Of a stretch of 64,000 nt of DNA, positions 1-10,367 are shown one piece after another (position 1 is the stretch's first letter; each line of letters starts with the position of its first letter). The notes under the pieces were generated by a model, which was not told the DNA's origin, searched no databases, and saw nothing but the letters and a program-made list of their open reading frames with translations. The stretch is taken from positions 1 to 64,000 of the forward strand of contig JADQAV010000041.1 of the NCBI GenBank assembly GCA_019775845.1, given 5' to 3'. The stretch comes from Myrmaecium sp. VS I D KN 1 (taxonomy: Eukaryota > Ascomycota > Dothideomycetes > Valsariales > Valsariaceae). The translations under genes were made by a program, and so were the position numbers.

Positions 1-895
1 AGGTGAGTGAGCAAGCTGGGCTTGCCTTGGGTTACTCGATGGAAGAACCCTGTTTTGTTATGTTTATTAAGGGAAACGCATTAGCAACCACTTGGGGATA
101 TTTGCAGAGCACCTCCACTGCCTTGGTGATCGTTGCGATGAAAAAGGTGTTCACGCTGTGCAGAAATGGGTTTGAGGGGTGGGGCGGGTCCACTGGGTTA
201 GAGCCGCTAGTGGTAGGGTATGATGATGGGGCTTCGATAATCCAATGAATATGGACTACAAAGAGATACAAGAATCGGAGAACAGAAGTAGATGTGTCCC
301 AAGACTTCCTGAGCTAGAGGCGGGAAAGCACTTATATGCTCACACATTGCGAGTATATAGGTAGATCTTGCTGGGGATAACGCAATTTATCCTTGGCTCT
401 ACCTGGCCCAATGCTCAACCTACTCTGGTCTCATCTCTCTTTGAAGCACTTAGACCATAGCCTGAGCGTTGTCCATATAGCTAACGATGGCCGACTTTAA
501 AGAAAACACGACTGGAGTACGATATACGGGCAGTATTTACATCGTTGTCGGAGCTTGGACAGTACGGAGCCCGGTATAGCCTCGCCCCCGGCCTCGCCAA
601 GGCTCCACTGGTAGAGCTGGAGGTCCCCGCTTAAGCTCTCACGTCGTAGCTTCTAGACGTCGCATCTTCTGACCTCAACATCCATTTATTCAACCACTTG
701 TCCTTTCAGCTACGATACCCCTTTGATACGACGTTACGAAAGCCAACCTCGCTCTATATCACTACAGAATTCAGCATCACCGAAGATCGTCAAAATCCGG
801 AGCTTCCTTACCTCGGACTTGGTCGACCCCGCTTCCGAAACAGCAGACGTCACAGATACCACAGAGCGCAATCCACCAGCAAACAGCCAGCCATC
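1..895. other. Intergenic stretch, left edge
   Basis: No reading frame here looks coding; the longest open stretches (about 80 codons, both strands, in the first 270 bases) overlap each other and match nothing I know. The last 200 bases are pyrimidine-leaning and probably form the promoter and leader of the gene starting at 896. The first 300 bases could hold the 3' end of a gene lying to the left. Confidence 0.5.
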
Positions 896-2458
896 ATGGC
901 TTCCGACAAGCCGCATGATGACAGGAGAGATGCTCTCACTCGGTCTCCACGAAGCGATGACGAACATCCTTTTGTGCTCTTCCGCCGCTTCGTAGACCAG
1001 CAGGCGTCCTCGCTCTTTGACAGCATTTTCAACCTCCCCTCCGCCCTATCACGGGGCTCGGACAAATCATGGGACTCCTGGGAGCCATGGGACAAGAAGC
1101 GACGTGCTGGCGGGGGAGGCAACCCGGCTGGTGCCGGCGACGACGGAAATGATGACGATGATGACGATCTCTTCACCAAATTGCTGAAGGACTGGGACAA
1201 GAACGTCGAGGAGGAATGGAAGAGGTTCACCGAAGCGACAGGCGACGAAGAGAAAGAAGGAAAGCCAAAGGAGTATTATCGCGAAACGGTAGACGAGGAT
1301 GGCACGAAGAGAAAAGAATGGAGAAGGAGCTGGAGTTGGCGCTGGCCCCCCAAGGATAGCAAAGAAGGCGAAGGTGATGACGAGTGTCATAAAGCATGGC
1401 GGAGAAAGCCTTGGTGGGCAGCCAAGGATAGTGAGGAGGGCAGAGAAACCAAGGAAGGCGAGGATGACCGAACTTGCGACAAGGGGCCTTGGGTAATGAA
1501 GCCATGGCGTAAGAGCCGGACTGAGAAAGCGGTGCAAGAGAACACGAACGAAAAGGAGTCGATCGATCAGGAGGTTGATCGGTTCATCACAGACTTCTTC
1601 TCCTCTCCATGGGGACCTCTGATGGGTCACCGGTCTGGACCCTTCTGGGGACCATGGGGTCCCCATCCCCATCACCTCAGCCCCATGGTCGGAGCCATGT
1701 TCGGTCCTTTTTTCATTTTTGGCCCCTATTCACCGTTTGTCCTCGAACACGACCCTCGCTACAACAGCATTCCTTGGCGAAGTGCCTTCCGTGATCTTGT
1801 CCTTGCTGAGCATGGACGCCCCATGGACAGTCCGAAGACACTCCCGCCTCCTCATTCTCATTGGTGGACTCCCGAAGAGTGGCGGGACCAGTTCTTCCGG
1901 CGTGAAGCTGGCGACAGCGACAGAGCCGAGCCTTCAAGTGCTGCAGAGGACAGGAATGCCGACAGCCAAACTGAACCCGATGGAAACCAAGAACGCTACT
2001 TCAATGACGGAGATGTTCACCGCGCATACCCCGACTTCGAATCCGGCTCCGACAACGAGAACGCCGTCACCAAGCCCACCTCCAACAGCCCGGCTACCGA
2101 GGCCGACATGTACGAGCGCTTCCTAGGCGACTCCTCCCATCAGCCCCCGTCCTCGGGCCAGCCATTTTCTTCCACCCAACAAAGCACTCGCCCCTCCGTG
2201 CTCTCCACCCTCACGACCACCGAGCGCACCGTCGCTCCTGATGGAACCGTAGTCACCAAGGTGGTGCTCAAGAAGCGGTTTGCCGATGGCAGGGAAGAGA
2301 GCTCGGAGACCGTGCATCGTGACCACGTCCAGGCGCTTGACCGGAGCGGCGATGGCGCGTTGAGGGAGATGAGGGATGCGCAGAGCCAGACGGATGGCCG
2401 CGGTGAGGGTAGCAATGGTAAGGGTAAGGGCAGCGGCGGGTGGTTTTGGTCTGGTTGA
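896..2458 (+). CDS. Charged, Trp-rich fungal protein of unknown function
   Basis: Single-exon frame of 520 residues. The frame is open upstream to about 698 but has no earlier ATG; the ATG at 896 has a good context (atcATGgc), so I start there. The protein opens MASDKPHDD. Residues about 75-215 are very charged and hold a degenerate duplication: a block with PPKDSKEGEGDDE (about 150-172) is followed by one with AAKDSEEGRETKEGEDD (about 173-207), each ending in a Lys/Arg/Trp patch. A Pro/His/Gly/Trp-rich stretch (about 240-290) precedes a more ordered-looking part near residue 300, and the C-terminus carries a TVAPDGTVVTKVVLKKRF segment that I have seen in other fungal proteins of unknown function. 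No signal peptide or membrane span is evident. I do not recognise the family well enough to give a role. Confidence 0.8.
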   Translation: MASDKPHDDRRDALTRSPRSDDEHPFVLFRRFVDQQASSLFDSIFNLPSALSRGSDKSWDSWEPWDKKRRAGGGGNPAGAGDDGNDDDDDDLFTKLLKDWDKNVEEEWKRFTEATGDEEKEGKPKEYYRETVDEDGTKRKEWRRSWSWRWPPKDSKEGEGDDECHKAWRRKPWWAAKDSEEGRETKEGEDDRTCDKGPWVMKPWRKSRTEKAVQENTNEKESIDQEVDRFITDFFSSPWGPLMGHRSGPFWGPWGPHPHHLSPMVGAMFGPFFIFGPYSPFVLEHDPRYNSIPWRSAFRDLVLAEHGRPMDSPKTLPPPHSHWWTPEEWRDQFFRREAGDSDRAEPSSAAEDRNADSQTEPDGNQERYFNDGDVHRAYPDFESGSDNENAVTKPTSNSPATEADMYERFLGDSSHQPPSSGQPFSSTQQSTRPSVLSTLTTTERTVAPDGTVVTKVVLKKRFADGREESSETVHRDHVQALDRSGDGALREMRDAQSQTDGRGEGSNGKGKGSGGWFWSG

Positions 2459-2860
2459 GCAAGGCCGGAGAGGTAGTTTGGTATGTTGGGAGATTGAGAA
2501 CAGACTGCTGTTGGATATTACGAGATAGGCATGTAGTAGTGTGCTAATGTCCTTTTGATCTCATGGAGTGGAAATCTTGAGAATTTTTTGAAGCTCTTTT
2601 GTGGAGATATTGGAAGCCGGGTGCCGTTCGAGTACCGTGTGGGTAGCTTACGCAGTTTTTCATTATGTAGTAGTACATAGTTACGACTTCCTCCCACACT
2701 CAATCCGACGCCTATTGAGCTTTCTCCCCTCCTATACAGCACCTTTCTATATCGTCCTTATCTTATAGGAGGTCTCGAACGATTAGTCGGAGGAGTGCCG
2801 GGTATCCCTTGGTTAAATTATTGTTTTTAATTCCTGTTCCTTTCCTTGCATCTCATTTCT

Positions 2861-2891
<31 letters not shown>

Positions 2892-3155
2892 GAAAGGATA
2901 ATCAAGAAGCAACACCCCCATTTTTCTCTGATATACAATATATCGGAACATAGCCATGATTTTCAGGGCAGTTCCTCACGAAACCACCAGGTTCTCTTAG
3001 AGTAAGGCAAATATCCCGAAAGAGGGAAGAAACTCACGGAAGTATCCGGCATCCTCATGTACGGCTCAAGTATCATAGTGAATTGCGGTATTTCTCCTAC
3101 AGTGTCCTAAGATACTCGTGGATAACCCCTCTCCTTACCTAGCGCTCACAACCCA
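2459..3155. other. Intergenic, convergent 3' ends
   Basis: This lies between the 3' end of the plus-strand gene ending at 2458 and the stop of the minus-strand cdc23 gene. It should hold both 3' UTRs. The only structured element is a poly(T) run listed separately. Confidence 0.5.
2863..2891. repeat. Poly(T) tract of 29 bases
   Basis: An uninterrupted run of 29 T lies between two convergent genes, followed by GAAAGG. It may be a homopolymer microsatellite or a nucleosome-depleting element near the termination zone; its exact length is prone to sequencing error. Confidence 0.9.
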
Positions 3156-5192
3156 TCACCCTCCTTTCTCCATCTCAACCCTTGCTCGAATATCTCTAAC
3201 GAGCGCCTTCGCCTCCTCGACCTCGACGCCATCCTGACAGAGCTCGTTCGCCAGCTCCATGGCGCGCTGCCAGCCGCCGCGGACGAACTCCCACCGCGCC
3301 AGCCAGAGCCGAGCCTTGCTCGTGGTCGGGGTGACGCCGACGCCGCCGCCGCCGCCCCACGCCTCGCCGCTCTCATCCTCGCCGCCGTCCTCCTGGGCGA
3401 GGGTGAGCTCCATGTACGCGGCCGCCTCCTGCTCGTCGCCCAGGCGCTCGTAGAACAGCGCGATCTGATACAGGACCTCCGGGTCCATGACCCCGCCGCC
3501 CTGGCCGCCCTCGGCCGCGAAGCCCTCCTCGTAGTAGCTGCCGGCCACCAGCGCGCGCTTGTACGCCCGGATGCCGTTCTCCAGCTTCCCGACCTTGCCG
3601 AAGCACTGGCCGACGGCCATCCACATCTTGGGGTCGTACGGCCGCAGCGCCGCGGCGCGTTGGTGGTAGAAGAGCGCGTAGCTGTGCATCTCCAGCACCT
3701 CGTACGTCTGTCCCAGGCCGTACCAGGCGCGGTAGTCCTTGCGGTTCGCGTCGACCGCGCGCCGATAGGATTCGATGGCCGCATGCGTGTTCTTCATCTC
3801 CACGTATTCGTGACCCATCAGCGTCCAGGCCGATAGGAAGTTCCGGTCGAGAGTGAGTGCGCGCCGGAAGTAAATGACGGCCTTCTCGTGCTCTGATTTC
3901 AAGGAGTAGTAGTTTCCAACGACGCAGCAGGTTTCCGGTCGGAATTTGTCGGTCGCGCTGGCGAGTTGGGCGAGGAAGGCGAGCTTTGGTCGGGCGTTCA
4001 TGACGTAGAGAATGTTGGAGTAGTTGTCGAGGGAGTCAAGGCGGAAAGGATCGGCGGCCAGCAGGGATGAGAAGATAGCGGCGGCTTCTTCGAACTCCTT
4101 GGAGTGGTAGTGGAGTAGAGCCCGTTGCGTCTGAAGAAAAGCAGATGTCGGAAAGATCGCGCTGATTTGCGTCAGCGAGGCATGAGTTTCTGGTGTGGTT
4201 ATGTAGAGTTCTTGTGAGGTCGAGAGATGGAAGATGTAGGACATGATGTTTTGAGGGAGTTGCGCAGTAATTGACTTGAGCTATGCCACAGTTAGCAGAA
4301 GACGCAAGATATAGCACGAGAAAGCAAGCCTACCTCTTCGGCGGTCCCAATGAGGGCAGCGAGTTCCTGCCATGCTCCCCAATTATAGGGATAGAGATGC
4401 ACGCTCCGCAGGAACCACTTCTTCGCCAGATCCTCGTTCTTGCCTTTGGCCAATACGATGCCGTACAAGTATTCCAGCCAACCCTGGCCCTCGCCTTTCT
4501 TTGATGATGCCCGCTCCGCGAACCATTGCTCGAGGATCGCGGCAATGCCATTCAGCTCCTTATTCACCGTCGTCGCGCCATCTGAGGGGCCGAGGATCAT
4601 CTCACTGTCCTCGTCTTTTCGCTTTTCTCCTGCGATATACTTTGCGTACAGCGCCAGGAAGAGAGATTTCTGGCTAAGGTCCGAGACGGAGTCCAGGGAG
4701 GAACGAGACTTCGTCGGCGTTGTAGCGGCTGCTTTCCCCTTTCCGGCCGGTTTGCTCTTGAATGCTTGTGGGGAGCTCGGTGCGATGGAACCTTTCGGTA
4801 ATGTTTGAGGCAGGAAAACGGCAGCGCAGCGGTCGTACTCGTGGCAGTCGAAGTATGTTTTCGCAAGTAAAAACTTATGAAGCTCTTTGGCTTCCAATCG
4901 GGCTTCCAAGGGATCCTGTGGTATTCGGGCGATGCGCTTAGGTGGAGCGTCGGACATTGGGGAATCTGGATCGGTGTCCGAGCCATAGTCGGGATCGGAA
5001 GGGTGAAGTGAATTCAACAGTTCTGCAGCCCTAAGAGTCGGCGACGCGTTAAGTGTAGGCCAAGGAGCGGTAGCTCGATCAAGAAATGTACCATTTGGCT
5101 GACTGGTATAGACATCTATCTGTACATGCTACCACAGCGTTCTGAAGATGTACTTGGAGCTGCGCTCGCTCTTCCTCCTTGAGCGCGCTCAT
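3156..5192 (-). CDS. cdc23: Anaphase-promoting complex subunit Cdc23/Apc8
   Basis: Cdc23 is a TPR scaffold subunit of the APC/C ubiquitin ligase that drives the metaphase-anaphase transition. Three exons give 640 residues: 5192-5092, 5030-4334 and 4280-3156. Both introns are short (61 and 53 nt), GT..AG and phase-consistent. The first junction creates SAKWAAELLNSL, close to the motif at the same point in animal CDC23, and the second creates EELKSITAQLP, which supports both splices. The N-terminal start MSALKEEER fits the family. From about residue 280 a regular TPR array follows, including SAWTLMGHEYVEMKN and YRAWYGLGQTYE. Odd points are a Lys/Ser/Pro-rich loop near residue 95 and a Gly-rich insertion (GEAWGGGGGVGV) near residue 570. 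Family length is usually 560-650, so this is complete. Confidence 0.93.
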
Positions 5193-5974
5193 TGTTGCGG
5201 GGACGGTGTTGTTGTGAGGCGCATGCGGGGGGACTGGTCGGGAGAACCGTTGCTGCCGATGGTGATTTAGATGGACGCAGTGTAGATTCGCGACAGTAGG
5301 CGGACTCGGGAAAGGCGAAGGAAGTGGAGGTGGTGATGTAGGTACTTAGGTAGCAGGTTATGATGAATCCCAAATCGTGTTTACTGTCCGGTGCAGAGTG
5401 GCAGCTGTTAAGAGTGGATCCCGTCCGATAAGCCCCGATAAGAATGCAGGGCAGGACCTCCCCTGGCAGTTTCGCACACCGCCCCGGAGCTCCATCCCAG
5501 CACGCCTAGATCTTCGTACTGTACTGGAGTATGTATTCGTACGGAGTACGGGTACAGTACCTGACATCTCCACCATTCGGTATCCATGGCTATGGTCCCA
5601 TTATTTCTGTCATCTTTCGTCTTCTCGCTTCCATGAAATACATTATACGTCTCTTACCGCAGCCGATGGATGATAGCGTACAGTACTCAGAAAACCGTAT
5701 GGATGTTGTACATCATGTACCTATGTACCTACTGTGTAAGTCTGTATGGCTTCGCTCCAATCTACAATGCCCTGTGCCTGGTGAGGGGCGAATTCGGACT
5801 GTGTTGAAATCCGGTCCTTTTCACGTTTGCACTCGCCCCTTCGATGCCGAGTGCATGGTTCATGGTCATCTGCAAAAAATTGCCGTACCCATGTCACTAC
5901 GTACCTGAAGTGGTGCTTTGGCTGCCTATGTAGGTAGTAAATCGACAGTCCGACAAATCTCGCCTGATCACGGG
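5193..5974. other. Intergenic between cdc23 and the DUF3669-type gene
   Basis: This holds the cdc23 5' region and the region upstream of the plus-strand gene. Small frames near 5377-5908 overlap one another on both strands and show no recognisable protein. Confidence 0.45.
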
Positions 5975-6685
5975 ATGGCGCAAAGAGACAGGAAACCGGA
6001 TGAAATCCTCTTTTCAGGCACACCGTCCGTTGCTGAAGATGCTGCCATCGCGCGAGCCTGCCTTCGCGCTTCTGACCTAGAGAACATGAACTCTGAAATG
6101 GTACTGAGACAATCCCTATCTGTCGGAACCGTTATCTCAACGACATCCTCCTTTGCCCGTCATTGGCAAAGTTACTTGCCAGATGACCTCCTTTCTGCAG
6201 CAAAGTTCCAGCAAATCGGAGAAGGCTTGCAGGGCGTCGTCTTCGAACTCACAGGCACGAATAAAGTCGTCAAGGTCTCCAAATTGACAAATCGGGAGTT
6301 CTCGACTGCTTCAAGCCAGCTTGAATTCGACCAACAGTCAAGTGCATATGCCGCATTTCGGACTTGGGCTCCTCGTTTCGACCTCTTTGTCCGCGACACG
6401 CCTGCCAACCTCCAACATCGAGAAATCGGGGTTTACCTGCTCGATTTTGGACGCTGCACGGCGTACAACACCAAGTCCGTTACTCCCGTGATGCTTCGAG
6501 CTTTTGCGAAAGCTATCTTGGGCAACGATCCTTATTTCCCAAGTCCGGATAACAAGGGATTATGGGCTGTCTTCGAGGCAGCCTATATACGCGTATCCGA
6601 GGCAATTCTGGAGGAACAAGGCTTGGAGACCGAGTTCCCCAGGCAGGTCATGCAAGGCATCAAGGACTGGTGGGAGAGTCATTGA
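5975..6685 (+). CDS. DUF3669-type protein, internally shortened
   Basis: Open frame of 236 residues from the ATG at 5975 (MAQRDRK); upstream sequence in frame lacks an ATG, and the next in-frame ATG is at 6086. The middle shows a glycine loop (IGEGLQGVVFELTG) followed by VVKVSK, as at the start of the kinase-like fold in fungal DUF3669 proteins. The C-terminal third shows VYLLDFGRC, then FAKAILGNDPYFPSP and LWAVFEAAYIRVSE, which correspond to the family's C-terminal block. Family members are normally about 350-450 residues and carry about 150 residues between these blocks; here the sequence jumps from FDLFVRDTPANL to REIGVYLLDF. I see no intron that would hide the missing part, so this is probably a deleted, possibly non-functional copy. 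The family's biochemical role is not established. Confidence 0.6.
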   Translation: MAQRDRKPDEILFSGTPSVAEDAAIARACLRASDLENMNSEMVLRQSLSVGTVISTTSSFARHWQSYLPDDLLSAAKFQQIGEGLQGVVFELTGTNKVVKVSKLTNREFSTASSQLEFDQQSSAYAAFRTWAPRFDLFVRDTPANLQHREIGVYLLDFGRCTAYNTKSVTPVMLRAFAKAILGNDPYFPSPDNKGLWAVFEAAYIRVSEAILEEQGLETEFPRQVMQGIKDWWESH

Positions 6686-7219
6686 AACGAGCCGCACCTA
6701 AAGGACTGATAGAAAGGGGTAGCTTAGTCAGCAGTTAATCGACAGCCTTGAGAAGATTGCGAGATGAGGGAATTCCAACAGCTTAGATGGACAGGAAAAT
6801 GCGCAAGGTGCAGCGGGGGAAGAATGCTTTCCCTTCTTCTATCTTTCTATATGTCCTTCTTCGCTTTGCTGTCCAAGCATTCCTTAGACAGTACTATCGC
6901 ACCGGTGTGCTACATAGTATGCTGAGGAATAGTTTGGAAGAATATTGCTAGATAATGAGAAATCTATAATTCAAATTATATGTTCCTTTTCCTTGGTGTT
7001 TCTTTTTAAATGTTCTTCGGAAACTGATCAGTAAGAATGTGATAACTTTCCCTATTTACCATAAATTACAGTACATATATAACGTCGTCGAGTTAACCGG
7101 CCAATCGGGGGCATTGTTACTGTTATCCTTGACCATCTGTCTCCTAAACAATAACTCCCTCACTCTCTCTCCCCACTCTCCCCTCTCTTCCCCTCTTCCA
7201 CTTTCTCCCTCACCGCAAC
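6686..7219. other. Promoter region of the farnesyl diphosphate synthase gene
   Basis: Upstream of erg20. It contains a CCAAT box on the plus strand at 7101-7105, an AT-rich patch near 7070-7080, a start-stop pair (ATG TGA, 7037-7042) that could act as a minimal upstream ORF if it is transcribed, and the pyrimidine leader listed separately. No coding frame is seen. Confidence 0.5.
7154..7213 (+). promoter_or_regulatory. CT-rich leader of erg20
   Basis: About 60 bases of nearly pure C and T end just before the CACCGCAAC start context of erg20. Such pyrimidine tracts near the transcription start are typical of strongly expressed genes in filamentous ascomycetes. The role is inferred from position and composition only. 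Confidence 0.5.
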
Positions 7220-8307
7220 ATGCCCGTAACACTGAAGGAGTTCGAGAGCGTCTTCCCCAAGCTGGTGGAGGACCTCCTCGCCCATTGCGCTCAGTATGGG
7301 CTTCCTCAACAACCGTTGGACTGGTTCAAGCGGGTAAGATCGACTCTCAGGTCTGAGTGGGCGCATGCTAATTGACCATCAAGTCTCTCGAGTACAACAC
7401 CGTAGGCGGCAAATGCAACCGCGGCATGTCCGTCGTCGACACCACCTCCCTCCTCCTCGGCCGATCCCTCAACGAGGATGAGTTCTTCCGCTCCGCGACA
7501 TTGGGATGGATGATCGAGCTTCTCCAGGCCTTCTTCCTCGTTTCCGACGACATCATGGATTCTTCCAAGACCCGGCGCGGCGCCCCTTGCTGGTATCTAG
7601 TCCCCGAGGTCGGCATGGTCGCCATCAACGATGCCTTCATGCTTGAGTCCTCCATCTACATCCTCCTCAAGAAATACTTCCGCCAGCACAAATCATACGT
7701 GGACTTGATCGAGCTCTTCCACGAAGTGACCTTCCAGACCGAGCTTGGCCAGACCTGCGACCTCCTCACCGCCCCCGAGGACAAGGTCGACCTCAACAAT
7801 TTCTCCCTCGAGAAGTTCTCCTTCATCGTCATCTACAAGACCGCATACTACTCCTTCTACCTCCCGGTGGCGCTTGCGCTTCACTACGCCGGCTATGCGA
7901 CGGAAAAGAACTTGAAGCAGGCCCATGACATCCTCATCCCCATGGGCGAGTACTTCCAGGCGCAGGACGATTACCTCGACGCGTTTGCCGACCCGAAGGT
8001 CCTCGGCAAGATTGGCACCGATATCCAGGATAACAAGTGCTCTTGGCTCGTCAACCAGGCCCTCAAGCTCGTTACCCCGGAACAGCGCCAGCTTCTCGAC
8101 GAGAACTACGGCCGCAAGGATGCGCAGTGCGAGGCCAAGGTCAAGGCGCTCTACAAGGAACTCAACCTTGAGAAGGTGTACGCCGATTTCGAGGAAGCCA
8201 GGGTCAAGGACCTGAAGGAGAAGATCGCCAAGGTGGACGAGAGCGAGGGCCTGAAGAAGGAGGTTTTCGAGGAGTTCCTGAAGAAGATCTACAAGAGAAG
8301 CAAGTAA
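7220..8307 (+). CDS. erg20: Farnesyl diphosphate synthase
   Basis: Makes farnesyl diphosphate from dimethylallyl/geranyl diphosphate and isopentenyl diphosphate, feeding sterols, prenylated proteins, ubiquinone and dolichol. Two exons, 7220-7333 and 7384-8307, are joined over a 50-nt intron and give 345 residues, the usual length. Exon 1 encodes [20 protein letters not shown]; the junction [14 protein letters not shown] matches the family. The first Asp-rich motif is DDIMD near residue 94, followed by SSKTRRG; the second is DDYLD near residue 234, followed downstream by [14 protein letters not shown]. Aromatic residues just before DDIMD (LQAFFLVS) fit a C15 chain-length product rather than C20. 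Codon use is strongly GC3-biased, which also leaves a long antisense frame open; this suggests high expression. Confidence 0.96.
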
Positions 8308-8925
8308 AGTATCTGCGCTTCCATTTCCTGCGGATCCTGTCACAACTCGCAAAAAGTTACCATACCCATGATTCCTCTCTATGAGGACATCACCGCTACT
8401 GAATATAATAACCAGATAATACCTTAATGCGGGTGCCATCATCTTTCTTTTTTCTTTCTTCTTTGTGTGGTCCTCTCAGAACTCTGCGTGGCCGGGCGAT
8501 CCCGCCTGAGGCTGTCCTATCGATTCTCGACAACCGTGCCTGGAATGATCCGAGCTTATGGGCAGTGTCGCCAGGGAAGAATCTACAGCTATGACGTATC
8601 CCAGGTTACGTTCATGACAGTTTTCTGTTGGATACAGTCACATGACCGAATGCACGCCTGCCGCACTTTACACTTGTTGGCGCTGGTTGGCCTCCTGATG
8701 TCGAAATCCCGAAAGGCCTCCGAGCTTTGTAACCCATGACTACGCCCGCAGGAGCTTTCGTCACCCGACACATCCTCTGAGATATAACGAAGCTCATGAT
8801 CCATTGGGCTTCATCTCCCAATTCAGTCTTCACCTCCACTTCCACCCCGAGAACCTAACTCACACCAAGCACCATATATACCTTTGATCATTCCTCTCCA
8901 AAGACAGCTACGCAGAGCCTCGACC

Positions 8926-9171
8926 ATGCCGCGCACAAATATCAAACTCACCACTGCCACCCCGCCGCCGCCGGGGGATAGAGATGCCCCCAATCACCGT
9001 GGCCAATCCAACAACGGCTTATTATCCGCTCTCTTCCCCGTCACGGCGGCTAAGGCGGCCAGACCCCCGGCAGCAGCTCCGGGAGGTGCTGTCTCTGAAA
9101 AGAAAAAGAAAGAGTCTGGTAGCAACGATGTTAAGCATGTTGGCAATCAGAAGGGGGCTAGTCACGCGTAG
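8926..9171 (+). CDS. Possible small protein, unknown
   Basis: An 81-codon frame starting at an ATG with a reasonable context (gaccATGcc). The product starts MPRTNIKLTTATPPPP and ends in a Lys/Ser/Asn-rich tail. Composition (Pro, Ala, Lys) resembles a disordered fungal peptide, but no domain is visible and nothing outside the frame supports it. It could equally be chance. Confidence 0.22.
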   Translation: MPRTNIKLTTATPPPPGDRDAPNHRGQSNNGLLSALFPVTAAKAARPPAAAPGGAVSEKKKKESGSNDVKHVGNQKGASHA

Positions 9172-10146
9172 GAAGAGTGCGCGAAGAACGTGGCAGACTT
9201 GCTGCTGTAACCGAAGGGCGGGCAGTGATGGACTCTGACGCTCGGTTGTAGTGGTTCGCTGGCTGGCGGTCTCACGTGCTCATGGAGTTGCTTGTAGTGA
9301 AGTTTTTTGCGAAGATGGGCGCGCGGAAGGCGGGTAGGTCGCGGCAACGAGTGTCATTGTATGGAACGGTCATGCCCGTTCCTTGTTAACACGCTCATCG
9401 CGGCAGTCACCTTTCATTATCTCAATAACCTTTTCAGCCTTCTGCTCCTTCAAGGTTCCTTCCAGTCTCATTCCCACTTAGTCATTGTTCCCGCGTCGTA
9501 GTCTATCCTTTTGTCTTATTTCTTGTCCTCTTTTTTTTCTCGTTGTTCCATTCTTTTGTCTCAAGGTGAAAACTCAGTACTACATGCCGGTGGACATCCT
9601 GCCTCCATGCCGCACGGTCTGCTCTTCCATCCTGGTGCGGGCTTATTTCCGTGCTATCAGATCGGACTTACGTCGTTCTGGCTGAGCCGTCAGCTCTTTG
9701 AACCACACATGGATATCCTTCGACTCTGGCTGCGGCAGACGCGGGATCGGACTGTATTGCGGTTCTCCTGCTCGATTTGCGACGTTGACGGTGTGCATGG
9801 TGACTGACTGTCATCTTTACCTGCGACGATGACTTGTTGAGCAAGAGGTATCGCGGAATGGCGGTGTGACCGACTTTCCCAGCTTCGATGACTTGGTAGG
9901 TAGGAGCGTGGCTGAAGACGGTTGATGCCTTACAGCGTGCGATGCATCTCGAGCATCCGACATTGTGAGCAATATCAAGAACAACAGGTTCTTACGATAT
10001 CAAAAATAGAACAGGAGGGTACAGGATCAGGTCATGGTAAGGTACTGTTAAAAAGATAAGGGAAAAGAAAAAACAAAGGCTGTCCTCACCGCCTCCCTTC
10101 CCGTCCGTCTGTCACATGTCACCACCACCTAGGTACCTACAGGAGC

Positions 10147-10367
10147 AAAAAGAGTTCGGCTTTCCCGCCCCCCGGCGCAAAGCCTACATCTCCCGGCTCG
10201 GAATTGCCGCCGCTCGGATTCGAACTGGCGACTTCGACAAGCCTGCAGCGCAACCAGCGTGTCTCTCTTAACTCCCCGTGCTTCTATTGTCCAGAGTGGT
10301 ATTAGGGCTTGATGACTTACCTGGGGGGGTCGCCTATACCACTCGACTATTAAGCCCGAGCGAGTGG
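10147..10367 (-). other. tRNA-like Pol III promoter module (degenerate)
   Basis: Read on the minus strand, a box-A-like TAGTCGAGTGG (10349-10339) is followed about 115 bases later by a perfect box B GTTCGAATCC (10225-10216) and then a TTTTT terminator (10151-10147). A 9-bp perfect inverted repeat, GAGTGGTAT (10294-10302) against ATACCACTC (10336-10344), and a 7-bp one, CCACTCG (10339-10345) against CGAGTGG (10361-10367), lie around box A. I could not fold it as a standard tRNA: the T stem and D stem do not pair and there is no U33. It may be a decayed intron-containing tRNA, a tRNA-derived repeat or a small Pol III RNA. Confidence 0.3.

Noticed and set aside
5044-5049. ACGCGT in cdc23 intron 1
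   Set aside because: A perfect MCB core, but inside an intron downstream of the start; a single 6-mer is expected by chance in 64 kb.
7693-8442. 249-codon minus-strand frame
   Set aside because: Antisense to erg20, Leu/Val-rich, mirrors strong codon bias.
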